Part shown: positions 52,027 through 63,639 of the stretch, piece by piece | How positions within the stretch are numbered: position 1 is the stretch's first letter | Layout of the letters: every line of letters begins with the position of its first letter | DNA from: Isochrysis galbana | Lineage: Eukaryota > Haptophyta > Isochrysidales > Isochrysidaceae | Length of the DNA stretch: 64,000 nucleotides | Reading direction: 5' to 3' | Assembly (NCBI GenBank): GCA_018136815.1 | Contig: CM030931.1 | Location: forward strand, 1,343,398-1,407,397 | The notes under the pieces: generated by a model | What the model saw: the letters and a program-made list of their open reading frames with translations, nothing else | The model's database searches: none | Told to the model about the DNA's origin: nothing | Translations under genes and position numbers: made by a program

Positions 52027-52525
52027 GGGCCAGAGAGAGAGCGGGGGGGAGGAGATGGGAGGCGAGAGAGCGACAGGGAGGTGGCGGAGAGACGAGAGAC
52101 AATGCTCGTATTCCTTAAAAAGGATCATCTTCATATTAGTTAGTAGCTGTGCTCCAGTGGAACTGGACCGCATCTTTGAGAGAACAACAAGAAGAGGGGA
52201 AAACGAGAAGGAACGGGGGGGGAGGGGGGGGGGGGGGGGGGAGACGGAGGGAGAAGAGGCGAAGAGAAGAGAAGTGTCCGAGCGAGCAAGTTGTTTAGTA
52301 GATCGGCACATATTAGAGCCGAACAGGTCCGCACGAAAAACAGGACTCCAAAGCTTCTAAAAAGCTTTCTTGCCCCCACCGGGCTCCGCCCGGGAGTTTC
52401 TTATTTGAGGTTTCTTAGGGGCGGGGTAGGTGGGTGGGTGGGGGGGTTCTTATTTCTTGCGGAGAAAAAGTCGAGTGCGCGGGCCAACCGCCAACCGCCA
52501 ACCCCACCCCTTCCGTAGGGCGTAG
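52027..52525. other. no gene seen
   Basis: GA- and G-rich upstream region of the fusion gene with a poly-G run at 52213-52230. Nothing else supported. Confidence 0.4.
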
Positions 52526-52690
52526 GGCGGTCAAACAGGGGCTTTTTAACTATTAGTAATAACTATTAGTAAGGGTAGGCTAGTAAGGGTTGGGCTGCAT
52601 TTTTTGACCGTGGCGCGATGCCCAGTAAAAACCTCCAGGGGGGCAGGGGGGATCTCCTGCCGCCACGAAAATCTTCGCGAAGAAATGGTA
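52526..52690. repeat. short inverted-repeat element, copy 3, plus flank
   Basis: GGCGGTCAAACAGG ... TTTTTTGACCG (52526-52610), then GCGCGATGCCCAGTAAAAAC and CACGAAAATCTTCGC, as at 34084-34215. Confidence 0.65.
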
Positions 52691-52754
52691 AATGGTGCAA
52701 TTCGCTCCCCGCTCCCCGCTCTCCCCCCCCCACGTGCGGTGAGGGGAAGCTTCT

Positions 52755-53255
<501 letters not shown>

Positions 53256-53301
53256 GGCGGAGGGCCCACGATGTGCTATTGCGGATGTTACGAAGGGCAA
53301 C

Positions 53302-53977
53302 TCACTTCGCTCGAAGGGAATCGACGTTGCGCAAATCCGACTGGGGAAGCTCCCCCTTTTCCACCTTCGACTTGATGTCCGCGTGTATGTGCGCCCACAC
53401 GAGATCGGACTTGTTGGACGAGTCGTCGAAGCGCGTCTGGTAGTCCAACTTCAGACGGACGAGGGCGACCACACCGGCCTCGGTCATGGCGCGGGCGTTC
53501 TCCGCCTTGAGCCTCTTGGCCGCCTCCCTCTGCGCCTTCATCGCCGACGCAGCTGCCGCCTCCGCGCGAAGGTTGTTGATGCGTTCGTTGAGCTGCCGCG
53601 CCGCCGCGAGGTGGCCGGCCTTACGCTTGCGCAGGGAGGCCTTCTTGCGCTCGTCCTTCTTGTTGCACTCGTCGGTCGTCGGCAGGGAGGTCGTCGATCT
53701 CCGCCGTGAGCTTCTGGACCGTGAGGTTCTCCTTCTCCAGGTCTGCCACGGCCTTGTCGAGCGACGATCGGCGAGCGCGCCGCACGCTATCCTGCAGCTC
53801 GCCTCCGCTCGGCTCGAACGGGGGCGGGTCGTCGCTCGCGGGAGCGGAGGCATGATGCGAGGGCGAGCTGGGCGGCGCCAAGCCGGCAGCCTCCCTCACA
53901 TTGGGATCCAGGTCGTCGGAATCCATGGGGGCACCACAGGGGCACCGCGACGGGTAGCGAGCGGCCAGATTTTCCAC
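53302..53977 (-). pseudogene. Myb/trihelix-like ORF with 7-bp duplication frameshift
   Basis: From MENLAARYPSRCPCGAPMDS at 53977, through a Pro/Ser-rich part and a coiled coil LDKAVADLEKENLTVQKLTA EIDDLPAD, the frame breaks at a 7-bp tandem duplication TCGTCGG (53669-53682, plus strand). In the next frame it continues ECNKKDERKKASLRKRKAGH, a helix-rich linker, then VVALVRLKLDYQTRFDDSSN and SDLVWAHIHADIKSKVEKGE, the spacing of a GT-1/Myb-SANT-like DNA-binding domain, to SLRAK. The C-terminus is cut off near the CT tract. Such proteins occur in transposons and as host trihelix factors; the repeats upstream (TAAAATCTGGC twice at 54040-54090) favour a mobile origin. Confidence 0.55.
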
Positions 53978-54137
53978 AGCGGAGCGGCAAATTTCTCGCT
54001 GGCGAGAGGAGGTTTTCGACCCTAGAGCGTGAAAACTTGCGCGGCCAGATTTTATTTAAGAAACGCCCTTTTCGCCAGATTTTATCTAATTTTTCGACTG
54101 TCGGCAAGGGGGGTAAAGTGGCGCATCCAAACTCCAC

Positions 54138-54755
54138 GATGAGTCGAAAGTCGGAAGGCTATAGAAGCCTCTGTCGTTTTGCTCTCCTCGTCGCTGCATT
54201 CTGTGAAGATTCCGCCCGTCCGCCTGCCCCCTCCCCTCTCTCCCCCCCCCCCCGCCCGGCCCACTCGCACACACACTTGGTTGGAACCCCCCGCTACCGC
54301 CCCCCTCCCCCCCCCCCCCGCCCCCCCCCCGCGCGCCCCCTGTCGTCTCCTCCTCCTTAGTATGTATCCCCTACTATGACCTCTCCTGGTGTGGTCTTTG
54401 GCTTCATCCCACAACTTCATTTCGGCTCTCTCTCTCCAATTTCCCATCTCCACACTCTCTCGCTCCTCTCATCTCCCCCCGCACGCTCGCTCTCTCGTCT
54501 CTCACAAATAATCTGTCGCAAGGACAGAGAGAGAGGAGAGAGGAGAGCTGGCCAGAGCTCTCTGTCGTCTTCTTTTAAAATATCTCTCCTCCCCTCCTCG
54601 GGGCAGCCTGCTTCCAAATGACAGTAAACATCCACATCTGCGTGCGCGCCACGCCACCACTGCTGTTTCCATCGACCAAGCCCCGAGGTCCCCAGCCCTC
54701 CTCTCCACCCCCACACCCCTTCCGGCCGTGCGCGGTCGCATCACTGACTGCCAGC
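54138..54755. other. C-rich intergenic region, no gene seen
   Basis: Poly-C and CT tracts; probably the 5' region of the following secreted-protein gene. Confidence 0.4.
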
Positions 54756-55358
54756 ATGATCAAGGCGCCAAACGAGTCGCACGCTGCCAGACGCTCGCGC
54801 TTCCTCCCCGCCGCTGCTGTTAGCTGCGTCCTCCTCCTCTGGCTGAGCGCGCAACAAATGCGGATGGGTGCTGCAAAGGGGAGCCACGTCTGGCAGTTTA
54901 CTCCGAGCTTGTCAAACGAGACGTGCGTGGGACACCCTCTAGAGGGAACCTTTGTGGGAGAGGGCGACATGGACGTCTTTGGACTCTACTTCAAATGGCG
55001 CACCATTCAAACCTTTCATCCGAATGGGACACACGACGTCGACCAGATTATTCTTGCAGATCCTATGAACGTTGTGCCCCAGCTGCACTGTAGGGGTGTT
55101 CCTTACGTGACAGATGAGCAGAACTGCACGGTCCAAATCGTTCGGGATGACTGCATGCTCGCTGCGCTCAACGGCATGGAGATCGTCAAGGAGAGAGGGG
55201 CATGGGACCCGATTCGCGAGTCACTCAGCTTTCTTCTCGTGGTCCAAGTACCACGCATAAGTGCCATCCAACTAGACCTGTCTTGTAACCTCAAGAAGAC
55301 AAAAAAATCAAGGGAGGAAGTACTTGATGCAAACGTGTATGCCTACGGCTTGTTATAG
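54756..55358 (+). CDS. putative secreted or type II membrane protein
   Basis: From the second Met (54756), 200 residues: a basic N-region RRSRF, a hydrophobic segment LPAAAVSCVLLLWLSA, then a hydrophilic domain with five cysteines (ETCVGH, LHCRGV, QNCTVQ, DDCMLA, DLSCNL) and Asn-X-Thr sites NET, NGT, NCT, suggesting a disulfide-bonded lumenal or extracellular domain. It has beta-like alternation, for example DMDVFGLYFKWRTIQTFHPN and SLSFLLVVQVPRISAIQLDL. A frame open to 54618 is low complexity and the downstream Met is preferred. Unrecognised; single exon. Confidence 0.6.
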   Translation: MIKAPNESHAARRSRFLPAAAVSCVLLLWLSAQQMRMGAAKGSHVWQFTPSLSNETCVGHPLEGTFVGEGDMDVFGLYFKWRTIQTFHPNGTHDVDQIILADPMNVVPQLHCRGVPYVTDEQNCTVQIVRDDCMLAALNGMEIVKERGAWDPIRESLSFLLVVQVPRISAIQLDLSCNLKKTKKSREEVLDANVYAYGLL

Positions 55359-56236
55359 TGCGGAAGATGAACTGATTACGCTCATCTTTAAACAATATTG
55401 GTCTTTTGGAAATTGACATGTTGAGTTGTTCTCCTCCTGAACGGAGCGTCCTAATCGGGGCGCTCTACCGTTGCAACTGGCCGTCCTCTCTTGTGAGGCG
55501 CTTTACACTCTCGTTCATTCGCTTGCCAGCGCTCTCGGTGCGAGAAGCTACTCTCCTACGCTGAGCCTCAATGTGGATAATATGCTTGTCCCTGCGAAAA
55601 GTGTGCACTTTGTTCCCTGCCATCCTGCACGGGTCCAATTTCCATGTGAATCATCTGCATCGGATAGGTATATCCTCGTCTATGAGCGATTGGAGCTCGC
55701 TATGTGGCCATCATCCGTGATACGATGATGCATGGTGTGTGGCGGGGCTGGTCGGATGTACGCATGGCTCTCCATTCTCTCTCCCATCTGTGAGTGTATC
55801 TTGCCTATCTTTGCTCCTTGCGCGTTTGTATTTGTGTGTGTGTATTTTCCCTTGTGATACTTTTCCTCCACCGCCGCCTTCATCTTGTTTACAGACGCTG
55901 CTCGTAATCTAGTCGAGAAACAACTCGTCCCTCAGGCACGATGGCTACCCCCTCACTCCCGCTGCCGGCGCCTCGTGCCATTGACTACAGTAGCAGCAGT
56001 TGTGTACCACGTCTCCTCGCTCTCGCCCTGCCTCTTCGTTGCGCTCTCTTGCCCTCTAGCAAAACATAAAGCTAGCACACCAGTAACAAATTGCTAGTTG
56101 GCAGTGTCGACGCTAGCACTAAGCACTACGCAAATTCAAGGTTCAAGGTAGCAGGTAGCGGCAGCGAAAGCGTGGCACGCAAACCGCAAACCGCTTGAAT
56201 CTTATGACGGCTCCTTCTATCTTTAAGAAATGAACA
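55359..56236. other. no gene seen
   Basis: Mixed composition; short frames on both strands lack domain features. Confidence 0.4.
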
Positions 56237-58182
56237 TTAGACCCGTTCTGGGATATCACCGTTGCTCCTAGGGCGCTGATCACGTGGCGACTCGGCACTC
56301 CGATCGCCCAAACCAATGGAACGTCCGGCCATCTCGAACCCAATGCTACGCAACGGCTTGCCGCCCCACCGCAGCCGGTCGCCTAGACTCCCTGGCGAGG
56401 GCTGGCTGTTGCCCTTGCCATCACTCGACTTTTGCTCGGAATGAGAACCGCTCTCATCATTTACATGCTCAAGATCCTCACTGTGAGAACTAGGGCTAGA
56501 CGAGCAAGCTAAGGCGTCGACTCCCAATGCGACACCGCTTCCCGAGTCACACACGCATCGCTCGCTCAATCCGGGTGGCGGCGGGTCAGAATCATCCCCT
56601 TGTTCGATCATGAGGTGGACCGGAGAGTTGTTCATGAGGCGGACTGGGCCATCCGGAGTTTGATCTTCCCATGGCGAATCGCTAACCACGACCGTCCCGA
56701 TTGGGACGCGTTGGGTACCAGCCAGACCGGAGACGTTGGGAGACGCATTGTTTTCAAAGCTCGTGGTCGGCGTCGGGACGAGCCTGGACGTGTCGATCTT
56801 GTCCACAGCCGAAAGGGCCACGTACTTCGGCGAGGCATGCGGCTCGCCGGCCGGGTTTGAATCACTTATCGACCACACGGCGGCGCCCCCCTCCTTGAGC
56901 TGGGATAGGCATGCAGAGGAATTGGTCAAGAATGAGGCCAGGCCGTTCGTCTTCAAGCATGGTGTGAAGTTGGCCGAGGCAATCCGACGAACACATAGGC
57001 AGCATTGATGGTTACCATCGCGCACTCACCGGTCGCCACAGCAGATGCAAGTTGCAAACCCAGCATCCAAGTATGATGAGAAGGATCTCAAAGAGATTCA
57101 TGAGGCGCAATACCTACAGCAAGGATGGAGACATGAATTTGGTGACGATCAAGCGGAGGCCCAACGACAGTGTTGCTTATTGCCAGCCAATCTTGAGTGC
57201 GCTCCGTTGAAGGAAACTCGCTTTCAGGGGTTGTGGCAAGCCCTGGTTCTGATCTGGCTGGTGATAAGCGCAAGGTAAGGAGATGAGCAGGATGGCGGCT
57301 TACGCCTTGATGGTTGGCCTGGATGAAGATCTTAGAGGCGCGCAGTAGCAGGACTGCGCCAGGGATGAAAGTGTACGTAAGCTGCACGACCAGGAGTCTC
57401 CTGCGCATCTTAATGTTCAAGACAAGCTTGGCTAGCCTGAGACACCACAACGTCCAAAAAAATTCGAATGGGAGGATGAAGACCGCCGAGACTGCGAGCG
57501 ACCCGATCGAGATCGCACAGCCTTCAGGATGCCACCATTTATACACCTCTTCTTCTGAAATCGGGCCCGAGCCGACGAGCCCGTCGTCTAAGCCAGCACT
57601 GGCACTTGATGACGGCTGCATGCCGACATCAATGGAGAGGCCCGGCTGAGGGACGAAGCCAATAGAGGTCATGCCTTGGATGGTACTCACACACATCATC
57701 AGTGCTTGCAGCAGAACAAATGGCAAGGCGAGGGCGTAGGCACGCCGGCTGAGTGTCCAGCCGAGCACGAATAAGCGACGACGCCCCGCAGCGCCCGCAG
57801 TCTTCAGTCGGATCACCTCTGCGATCAACAGCAGCATGGATGGTTCGACCAGCCCCAGGGAAAAGGATGTCGTGGCCATGCACACAATCTCCATTTCCTC
57901 TGCCACAGTGTCGACGGAGATGACGCCGACCGACTCGAGGATATCCCATATGGCGACGTGGGAGAAGAATGCAGAGAGAAGCCAAAAGATGCCGAGCATC
58001 CCCAGATTGGCGCGAGGGAGGCACAGGCGGCGGCCGCGCCGGCGGCACCGCACCACGTACCCGCAAACGGAGAGCATCAGCAGCAGCACGCAGCCAGTGA
58101 GGGCCACCTCGGCAACGGCGAAGACGAAGAATGCGGTCTCCGAGCTGTCGAGAGAACCCAGCCCAGCCCCATCCACCGCCAT
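56237..58182 (-). CDS. seven-TM receptor-like protein (three exons)
   Basis: Exons 58182-57304, 57113-57030, 56899-56237; introns 190 and 130 bp, GT-AG, phase 0; 541 residues. TM segments: FFVFAVAEVALTGCVLLLML, LGMLGIFWLLSAFFSHVAIW, IVCMATTSFSLGLVEPSMLL, AYALALPFVLLQALMMCVST, ISIGSLAVSAVFILPFEFFW, LLVVQLTYTFIPGAVLLL, and in exon 2 MNLFEILLIILGCWVCNLHL. The N-terminus is short and the 220-residue tail is Ser/Pro/Asp-rich without TM (SSSPSSHSEDLEHVNDES, RLRWGGKPLRS), the topology of a GPCR with a long cytoplasmic tail. No class-specific motif was recognised, so it could be another 7-TM membrane protein family. Basic loops (RCRRRGRRL, RRRLF, KMRRRLL) obey the positive-inside rule. Confidence 0.75.
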
Positions 58183-58829
58183 CGCGGTGCGCTCTCCGTA
58201 GACAACCTTCTCTCTCTCTCGGCCGCCCCCTCCTCCCCCCTCCCCGCCTCTCCCAACAACCCAACACACGCCCGCCCGCCTGCGGGGGGCGGGGGGAGGG
58301 GGGGGGGGGGGGGGGGCGCTGCTGGTACATTGGCCGCAGCAGCAAGGTCGGTACTCAGACAGTAAGTCGCGTTGGTTTTCATGAATTTGGGGGGGGGGGG
58401 GGGGGGGGGAACTCTTTACTGACGGAGCAGCCAAATGGGCTGCTTCCCACCGCATTTTGTGCCACCACTCGAAACTGCTTCTTCCCCCACCAGCCTTTCA
58501 TTTCCTCTGTTCAGGGCACTTTACCGCAGGGGCATCACATCCTTCCTCAGGCACTCCCATACAGAGTCGGTCGGTGGTTTATAAGTAGGTGATAAAAAAA
58601 TACGCGCGTTCACTTTTCCAAGGGGGATGATGAGTAAAGTACTTTATGTAGTTGACAGTTGACGGGTGTTCATTGTCGCAAGCCGTGAGTTGGGTGCGTT
58701 CGCGGCGCAGCTTGGCATTTCCAAGACTTTCGCGAATTTTTTTTCAAAAATTTAGGTCGATCGAAGAAAGCAAAATTTAGGGCCGTAATTTGGGCGGGCG
58801 AGGGCGAGCGGCGAGCGGCGAGCAGGCCT
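58183..58829. other. no gene seen
   Basis: Two poly-G runs (58276-58314 and 58389-58410) and AT-rich sequence. Confidence 0.4.
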
Positions 58830-59033
58830 CTACGAGCGTGTCTTTTGTCTTTGCACTGTTGCACTGTTGCGAGTGATTGTCGAACACGCGATGACTACAG
58901 GCTCGTAGGCAGAGTGCCGTTCGACCGAGCCGGCAGCTGACGCGGCCGTAGAAGGTTCGTTGATTGTTGTTGGCGGGAAGGGGAAGATGTCCGAAAGGTT
59001 ATAGTAGGAGTCGGGTCTGACAGTGTCTGCCAT
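58830..59033 (-). pseudogene. retrotransposon gag-like start fragment
   Basis: 67 codons from MADTVRPDSYYNLSDIFPFP, TTINEPSTAASAAGSVERHS to a stop. It follows an LTR-like leader, as the partial gag does at 11241. Truncated. Confidence 0.4.
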
Positions 59034-59960
59034 CGAGCGCTACGAGCGACGAGCGACGAGGTGGACGGAAGGCCGAAGGATTGTGACGCGTGGCGTCTGA
59101 GAGTACGGACGAGGCTAGCTAGCGAGCTAGGGGTAGAAAGAGAATGAGAATGAGAGCTTTTTAGGACCGAGGTAGACACGAGGGACTACAACGCCAGACC
59201 CCAAAAAGATTGAGGACACAGAACCACACACACTAAGCCAAACGGGGCGAAAGCTAACCACAACTGGACGGACGGCCAAGCGTCGGCACCAGGGCAATTC
59301 AGCAACGCGCAGCAATGCGACGGAGGGGTCGGCACAACGAGGACAGACCTCGCTGGGGAGCTATGACCGAGACACAGAGAGAAGACAAAAGACAGTCACG
59401 GAACATTTGACATTTGATGACATCGAGAGAAAGTAAGAGAAGAGGCGGCATACCAATCGACGAGACCTTGAGGCTTAAAAATACCCCACAGATTAGAAGT
59501 AAAAGTCTGTCATCGTATGGAATACGACACTCCCCGACTAAGTTCGAGTCGTCTCGACGAGCGGCATGGAAAAATAACAGAGCAACCGAAACAGAAGAAA
59601 CCCAGAATTAGAACTTAGAACGACGAGGCGAGAGAAACCAAAGATAACAACCGAGAAACCGAACGTTGAAAGCGATGCTTGAAATAGAAGATGAGAGCAC
59701 CCGTGGGCCCTTTGAGCACAAATTCGGAAGCTTGACGCGGCAACCTATTTGTACGCATCGTCCCACCCATTTCTCCCTTTTACAGGAGTTCTGCTCGGGT
59801 GTTGCGGTGGGTGCAACCGCAGACGACACGCGTCTCATCTCCTGCAAACAACGACAATCAACGAAGAAAGAGAAACAATCTGCAACAACAACGAAAGGGA
59901 GGGAATGATTCCGAAGACACGCGAGATGCAGTGAGGTACGACCTCCGACAACTCTAACTC
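59034..59960 (-). other. LTR-like or leader sequence of the 59-63 kb retroelement
   Basis: Non-coding, placed between the polyprotein remnants (higher coordinates) and the gag-like start in minus-strand order, as expected of an LTR. Terminal TG..CA ends could not be fixed. Confidence 0.35.
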
Positions 59961-60050
59961 TATTATTAGTGGGGAAGAGAAATCACATAGGAGGGAGGGG
60001 AGGAAAGACAGCGGACGGAGCGTCGAGCGACGGCAGCGAGCGACCGAGCG

Positions 60051-60548
60051 ATGATGAGCGAGAAGGAGATGGACATCCGCTGCACCGTGCTCCGGAAGTA
60101 CTTCGTGGAGGCGCGCAATGGCTACATGACGAAGGGAGGCGAGAAGCGTTCGATGTCACCATGGGAGCACGTCCCAAGCGAAGTCGACGCTCGCCGAGCT
60201 GAACAAGAACGGCGGGTTCAGCGGGCAATCAAGATGGCCAAGATGATGAAGAGCCCGACGGGCGACCCCGACGTGGAGCTGACCGAGATGGAGACAATGG
60301 CGGCTAAGCTCGAGGCGCTGCGTAACCACAACGACTTCATGGCGCGCATGGTGATGGACGCGAACAAGGAGCGCGACGTCCTTCGCCTACAAGTCCACTG
60401 CCATCAAAAGGCAAAGTTGGAGTGGGAGGAGGAGGTCACGGAGTGGCGCAAGAAGTTCGACGAATGCTACACCATGTACAAGATGATGGAGAGCCTTTGG
60501 AAGGACGAGCTCGACAAAAGGAAGGCCGCGCAGCCATGCGAGTGGTAG
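60051..60548 (+). CDS. coiled-coil protein, unrecognised
   Basis: 165 residues from MMSEKEMDIRCTVLRKYFVE (the second Met one codon later is equally possible). Mostly helical: RAIKMAKMMKSPTGDPDVEL, METMAAKLEALRNHNDFMAR, EWEEEVTEWRKKFDECYTMY. Strong GC3 codon bias supports coding. It lies antisense to the retroelement debris on either side, so it may be an accessory ORF of that element or a captured gene. No family. Confidence 0.5.
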   Translation: MMSEKEMDIRCTVLRKYFVEARNGYMTKGGEKRSMSPWEHVPSEVDARRAEQERRVQRAIKMAKMMKSPTGDPDVELTEMETMAAKLEALRNHNDFMARMVMDANKERDVLRLQVHCHQKAKLEWEEEVTEWRKKFDECYTMYKMMESLWKDELDKRKAAQPCEW

Positions 60549-60839
60549 GCGGTGGGTAGTGTCGCGCATGCTGCCCCTTGCATCGGTCGGGCGTGTCGGG
60601 AGCATGCAGAGGCAGCGGGAGAGGAATGCAGAGCAGTGCGGCCGCTCGGAATCCGGCGGACGCGATCATGTGAGCGCAAGGCACGGCCGAGCTGAGGGAG
60701 AGGCGTGTAGCAGCGGCGGTGTGGGAGCGACGACAGTGGGAGAGGAGCGATGTTGAGCCGTTCCGCCCGTCTGTGAGTAGAGATAGCGGGAATCGGGTAG
60801 AAATGTAGAGTTGTAGTCTGGGGATCGCAGTCATTAGCG

Positions 60840-61243
60840 GCGTCGGAGGCGCCGGCGTGGACCTTGAAGCGGACTTGTAGCGAGGCTACCGGGTGGAAGG
60901 CGGGGATGTGGAGAGCCTTCTCGCTCATGTTGATGACGGTGACGGCGACACGGTGGTCGTTTGTGAAATTCTCAACGCGTGGAACGACGGTCAGAGGGCT
61001 GAGGCCCTCTCGTAGGGGTACGGCGTCGACGAGGGCGGCGCATTGTTGTCCTCGAAGGGAGTTAGGAGCGTCGAGGAAGAGAGTGTAGCGATGGAGGCCC
61101 GGGATCTCATGGGCTTCCTTGGTGTGGAGCAAGTACTCGTTCGAGCAGGTGAGCGGCGCTGCCTCGACGTATCGATCCGCCGTTGGGAACAAAGGGGAGG
61201 ACTCCGGTGAATCGCCGTGCGAGGGTGGGTGGCGAGAGCCTCT
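60840..61243 (-). pseudogene. retrotransposon polyprotein fragment, downstream part
   Basis: Minus-strand frame reads ADRYVEAAPLTCSNEYLLHT, IPGLHRYTLFLDAPNSLRGQ, VVPRVENFTNDHRVAVTVIN and KALHIPAFHPVASLQV, like the protease-flanking region of LTR-retrotransposon Pol (a beta-rich stretch with a late VxVxN...G-x-x-VA pattern). The frame shifts shortly before the hAET insertion border is reached, so the gene was already decaying. Confidence 0.45.
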
Positions 61244-62993
61244 GTGAAATCTAGGGGTAGGCCAAGATATCCGGATATATCTCTTGGATATTTGGGCGGA
61301 TTTTTTGGCATTTGGATATTTGGTGGATATTTGGGCATGGTCTGCGCCCCAACCCCAAAAACAAAACACTTTGTGGGCGCGAGGCGCGGGGGGGACGGGG
61401 AGGGAGCGGAAGGAGGGGGGGGGGCTCGGGGGCTGGGGGGGCGGCAAACAGACGATAAGAGGTGATACCGATAGATACGTAATAAAATGAGCTGTTCCTA
61501 TAATAAAGACGTCTATCTCATCCCGAACGGAGCCTTGCCTGGTCTGTCATGAGAGGTGTGGCAGTCCCCCTGCCCCTGCCCTGGGCGTCCCCCTCCCCCT
61601 CCCCCTCCCCCTCCCCCTCCCCCTCCCTCTGGCGCGCTCGCAGCCCCCCTCTGCCGTCTCCTCCCGCTCCCCCTCCCTCTCCGCTCGCTCCCGCGCTCGC
61701 TCCCCGCTCCTTCTCACATCATTGCGCGCCTTCCCGCCAGCCGCCATCGCGCATCGCGCCAATCGGACAAAAAATTCCGTCCTAGAAACTAGGACCACGT
61801 CCTAGAAAATTCTTGGATTTCTAGGACTCTGCCGATCATGCCTCCATTGATGCCCATGGTGAGCTTATGAGACATCCCATCACCTGGAGCAAACCATCTC
61901 CACAGCCCATTCAACCTTAGCTCTCCCCATGACCAACTCTGCGGAGCTTGTCTTTGCTTACTTTTGCTACCACATTCAGCATGCGGTGCTGCACTCGGGC
62001 GTCCGCTCGCACCAGAGGAGTTTTATTTTAGACCTTTTGGAGCAGTAGGCTAGCGGATTGGACACTTAGATGACAAAACCAAGCTTGGTGGTCACTGAAG
62101 GTCTCAAAGAGGGCAGTCAAAGCAACATTTCATCTCCTGGGGACCATGGGTAGAAGAGCTCCCCATTGGGTGGTATCAGCCATTTCTCCCGTTTCTAGGA
62201 CAAGCAGCAATTCCGACCAGGTGACCCGCAGACGCGTCACAAAACTTGGTGTTGCTGAGGGAATGGTGCCTAGGTACACTTGGAACATTTAATGAGGACA
62301 TGCATGTGGTAACTCAATAGCCAAGGTTTGGGACAAAATAACATGGTATGCTCATGTTCTCACCTAGCAAAGTCCGTCCTAATTTCTAGGACTGGTCCTA
62401 GAAAGCTGGGTACCTTTATCCGCAATGCCCAATGCCCAAGGCGCAGAGCAGGGGCACTTCCCTCTCCCCCCTCGCGAATGCGCGGCTCACTCCATTCCCA
62501 CCACATGGGCCATTGCAGCAAGGATTGCATTTTCTCTCAGCCCTAATTCTGCATCGTGTGAACGTGTCTTCTCATTGCTCCAATGTGTGTTTGGTGTTTG
62601 GTCCCGATCGTGCTAAATCTTTGGCAGATCAGATTGAGGCCTCCATCATGTTGCGATTCAATAGCAACAAGCGTAACCGCACGTCAATGTGATTGTGTTT
62701 GTAGTCAAATAATATATTGCCTCATCACATCTCAAGATCAAGACATGTATTGTATTGCTAGTAGGTTAGGAATAAGGATAAGCAGGAGAGTTGTGAGCAA
62801 AGAGCACAGAGCCAGAAGAGCTTTTTTTTACGCAACGGCGTGCATGCGCGTATGGCGTATGGCGATGCGGATATATGGATATCTCCGGATATTTCTTGGA
62901 TATTTGGGCCGATTTTCTGGATATATGGGAGATATTTCCAATGGATATTTGGGTAAAAAATTGTGGATATTTTGGCCTACCCCTAGTGAAATC
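61244..62993. mobile_element. hAT-type DNA transposon, 1.73 kb, with 8-bp TSD
   Basis: Element 61252-62985 is flanked by a perfect 8-bp duplication GTGAAATC (61244-61251, 62986-62993). Inverted ends TAGGGGTAGGCCAA(G/A)ATATCC match at 20 of 21 positions. Subterminal GGATATTTGGGC-type repeats fill about 90 bp inside each end. The 8-bp TSD and TAGGG end fit hAT. It carries only a broken transposase tail, so it is non-autonomous. It splits retroelement sequence that is coding-like on both sides. Confidence 0.92.
62470..62691 (+). pseudogene. hAT transposase C-terminal relic inside the element
   Basis: Frames give AIAARIAFSLSPNSASCERV FSLLQCVFG, then after a break PDRAKSLADQIEASIMLRFN and SNKRN. 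SASCERVFS followed by a LxDxIExSxMLRxN segment is the hAT dimerisation region. The break is exactly at a 7-bp tandem duplication GTGTTTG (62587-62600). Confidence 0.75.
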
Positions 62994-63290
62994 CGAGGTC
63001 CGAGGGGTGACCGATTGAGGCGTAAGCGACTCTGGGTCGGGATTCTCGGGGACTGAGGACGGGTCGGAAGAGACGCGCATGACCAGGGTGGTGCCGGTGT
63101 CGACCTCCGGAGCGCCGGTGGAGGCGTTGAGTTCCGTTAAGACGGATTTGGAATAGGTACCGCGGAGCCGCTGGCTCGGGCTCGGGCTTCGGCCAGGAGG
63201 CGAACGGGATCGCTGGCGGCAGTAACTTGGAGAGGAGCCTCGGCGCTAATGGCGGCGCACACGGCGTAGATCCCTTGGGACCGCGGGTCC
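62994..63290 (-). pseudogene. retrotransposon polyprotein fragment, upstream part
   Basis: Minus-strand frame reads SYCRQRSRSPPGRSPSPSQR, LRGTYSKSVLTELNASTGAP and VSSDPSSVPENPDPESLTPQ up to the insertion point. Basic Arg/Ser/Pro-rich and disordered, like the end of Gag. Continuous with 61243 once the hAT element and one TSD copy are disregarded, though not in the same frame as the later motif-bearing part. Confidence 0.4.
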
Positions 63291-63639
63291 CACGGTATAG
63301 GAGGTTCGGACGCCATGGATCAGCAAAAAAAATGGGGGGTTCTCCGGCGAATTTTTTGAAAAATACCGCATTTCAGGCCTTAGAACTTAGAAGACGGCGA
63401 CGAGAAATACTGTCGGGCCCCCCTCCGGTATATTTTAGTGAGGCCCTTTATGCGAAGCACAAACATCGAATAGCGAGGAAATTTTTGACGCCGGCTCACT
63501 AAGTTCACAAGGCCTACTTCTATGCACACTGGACCATAAGTCATACTCTTTTTCCTCGACTTCAATGTGCACCAAAGTGTCACAAAACTCAAGACGCTCA
63601 CGTAAACCGCTCGTCACCGAGGGATAGAGCGGCTAACTT

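Noticed and set aside
54037..54360. Pro-rich ORF near the C tracts
   Set aside because: Composition artefact of poly-C sequence.
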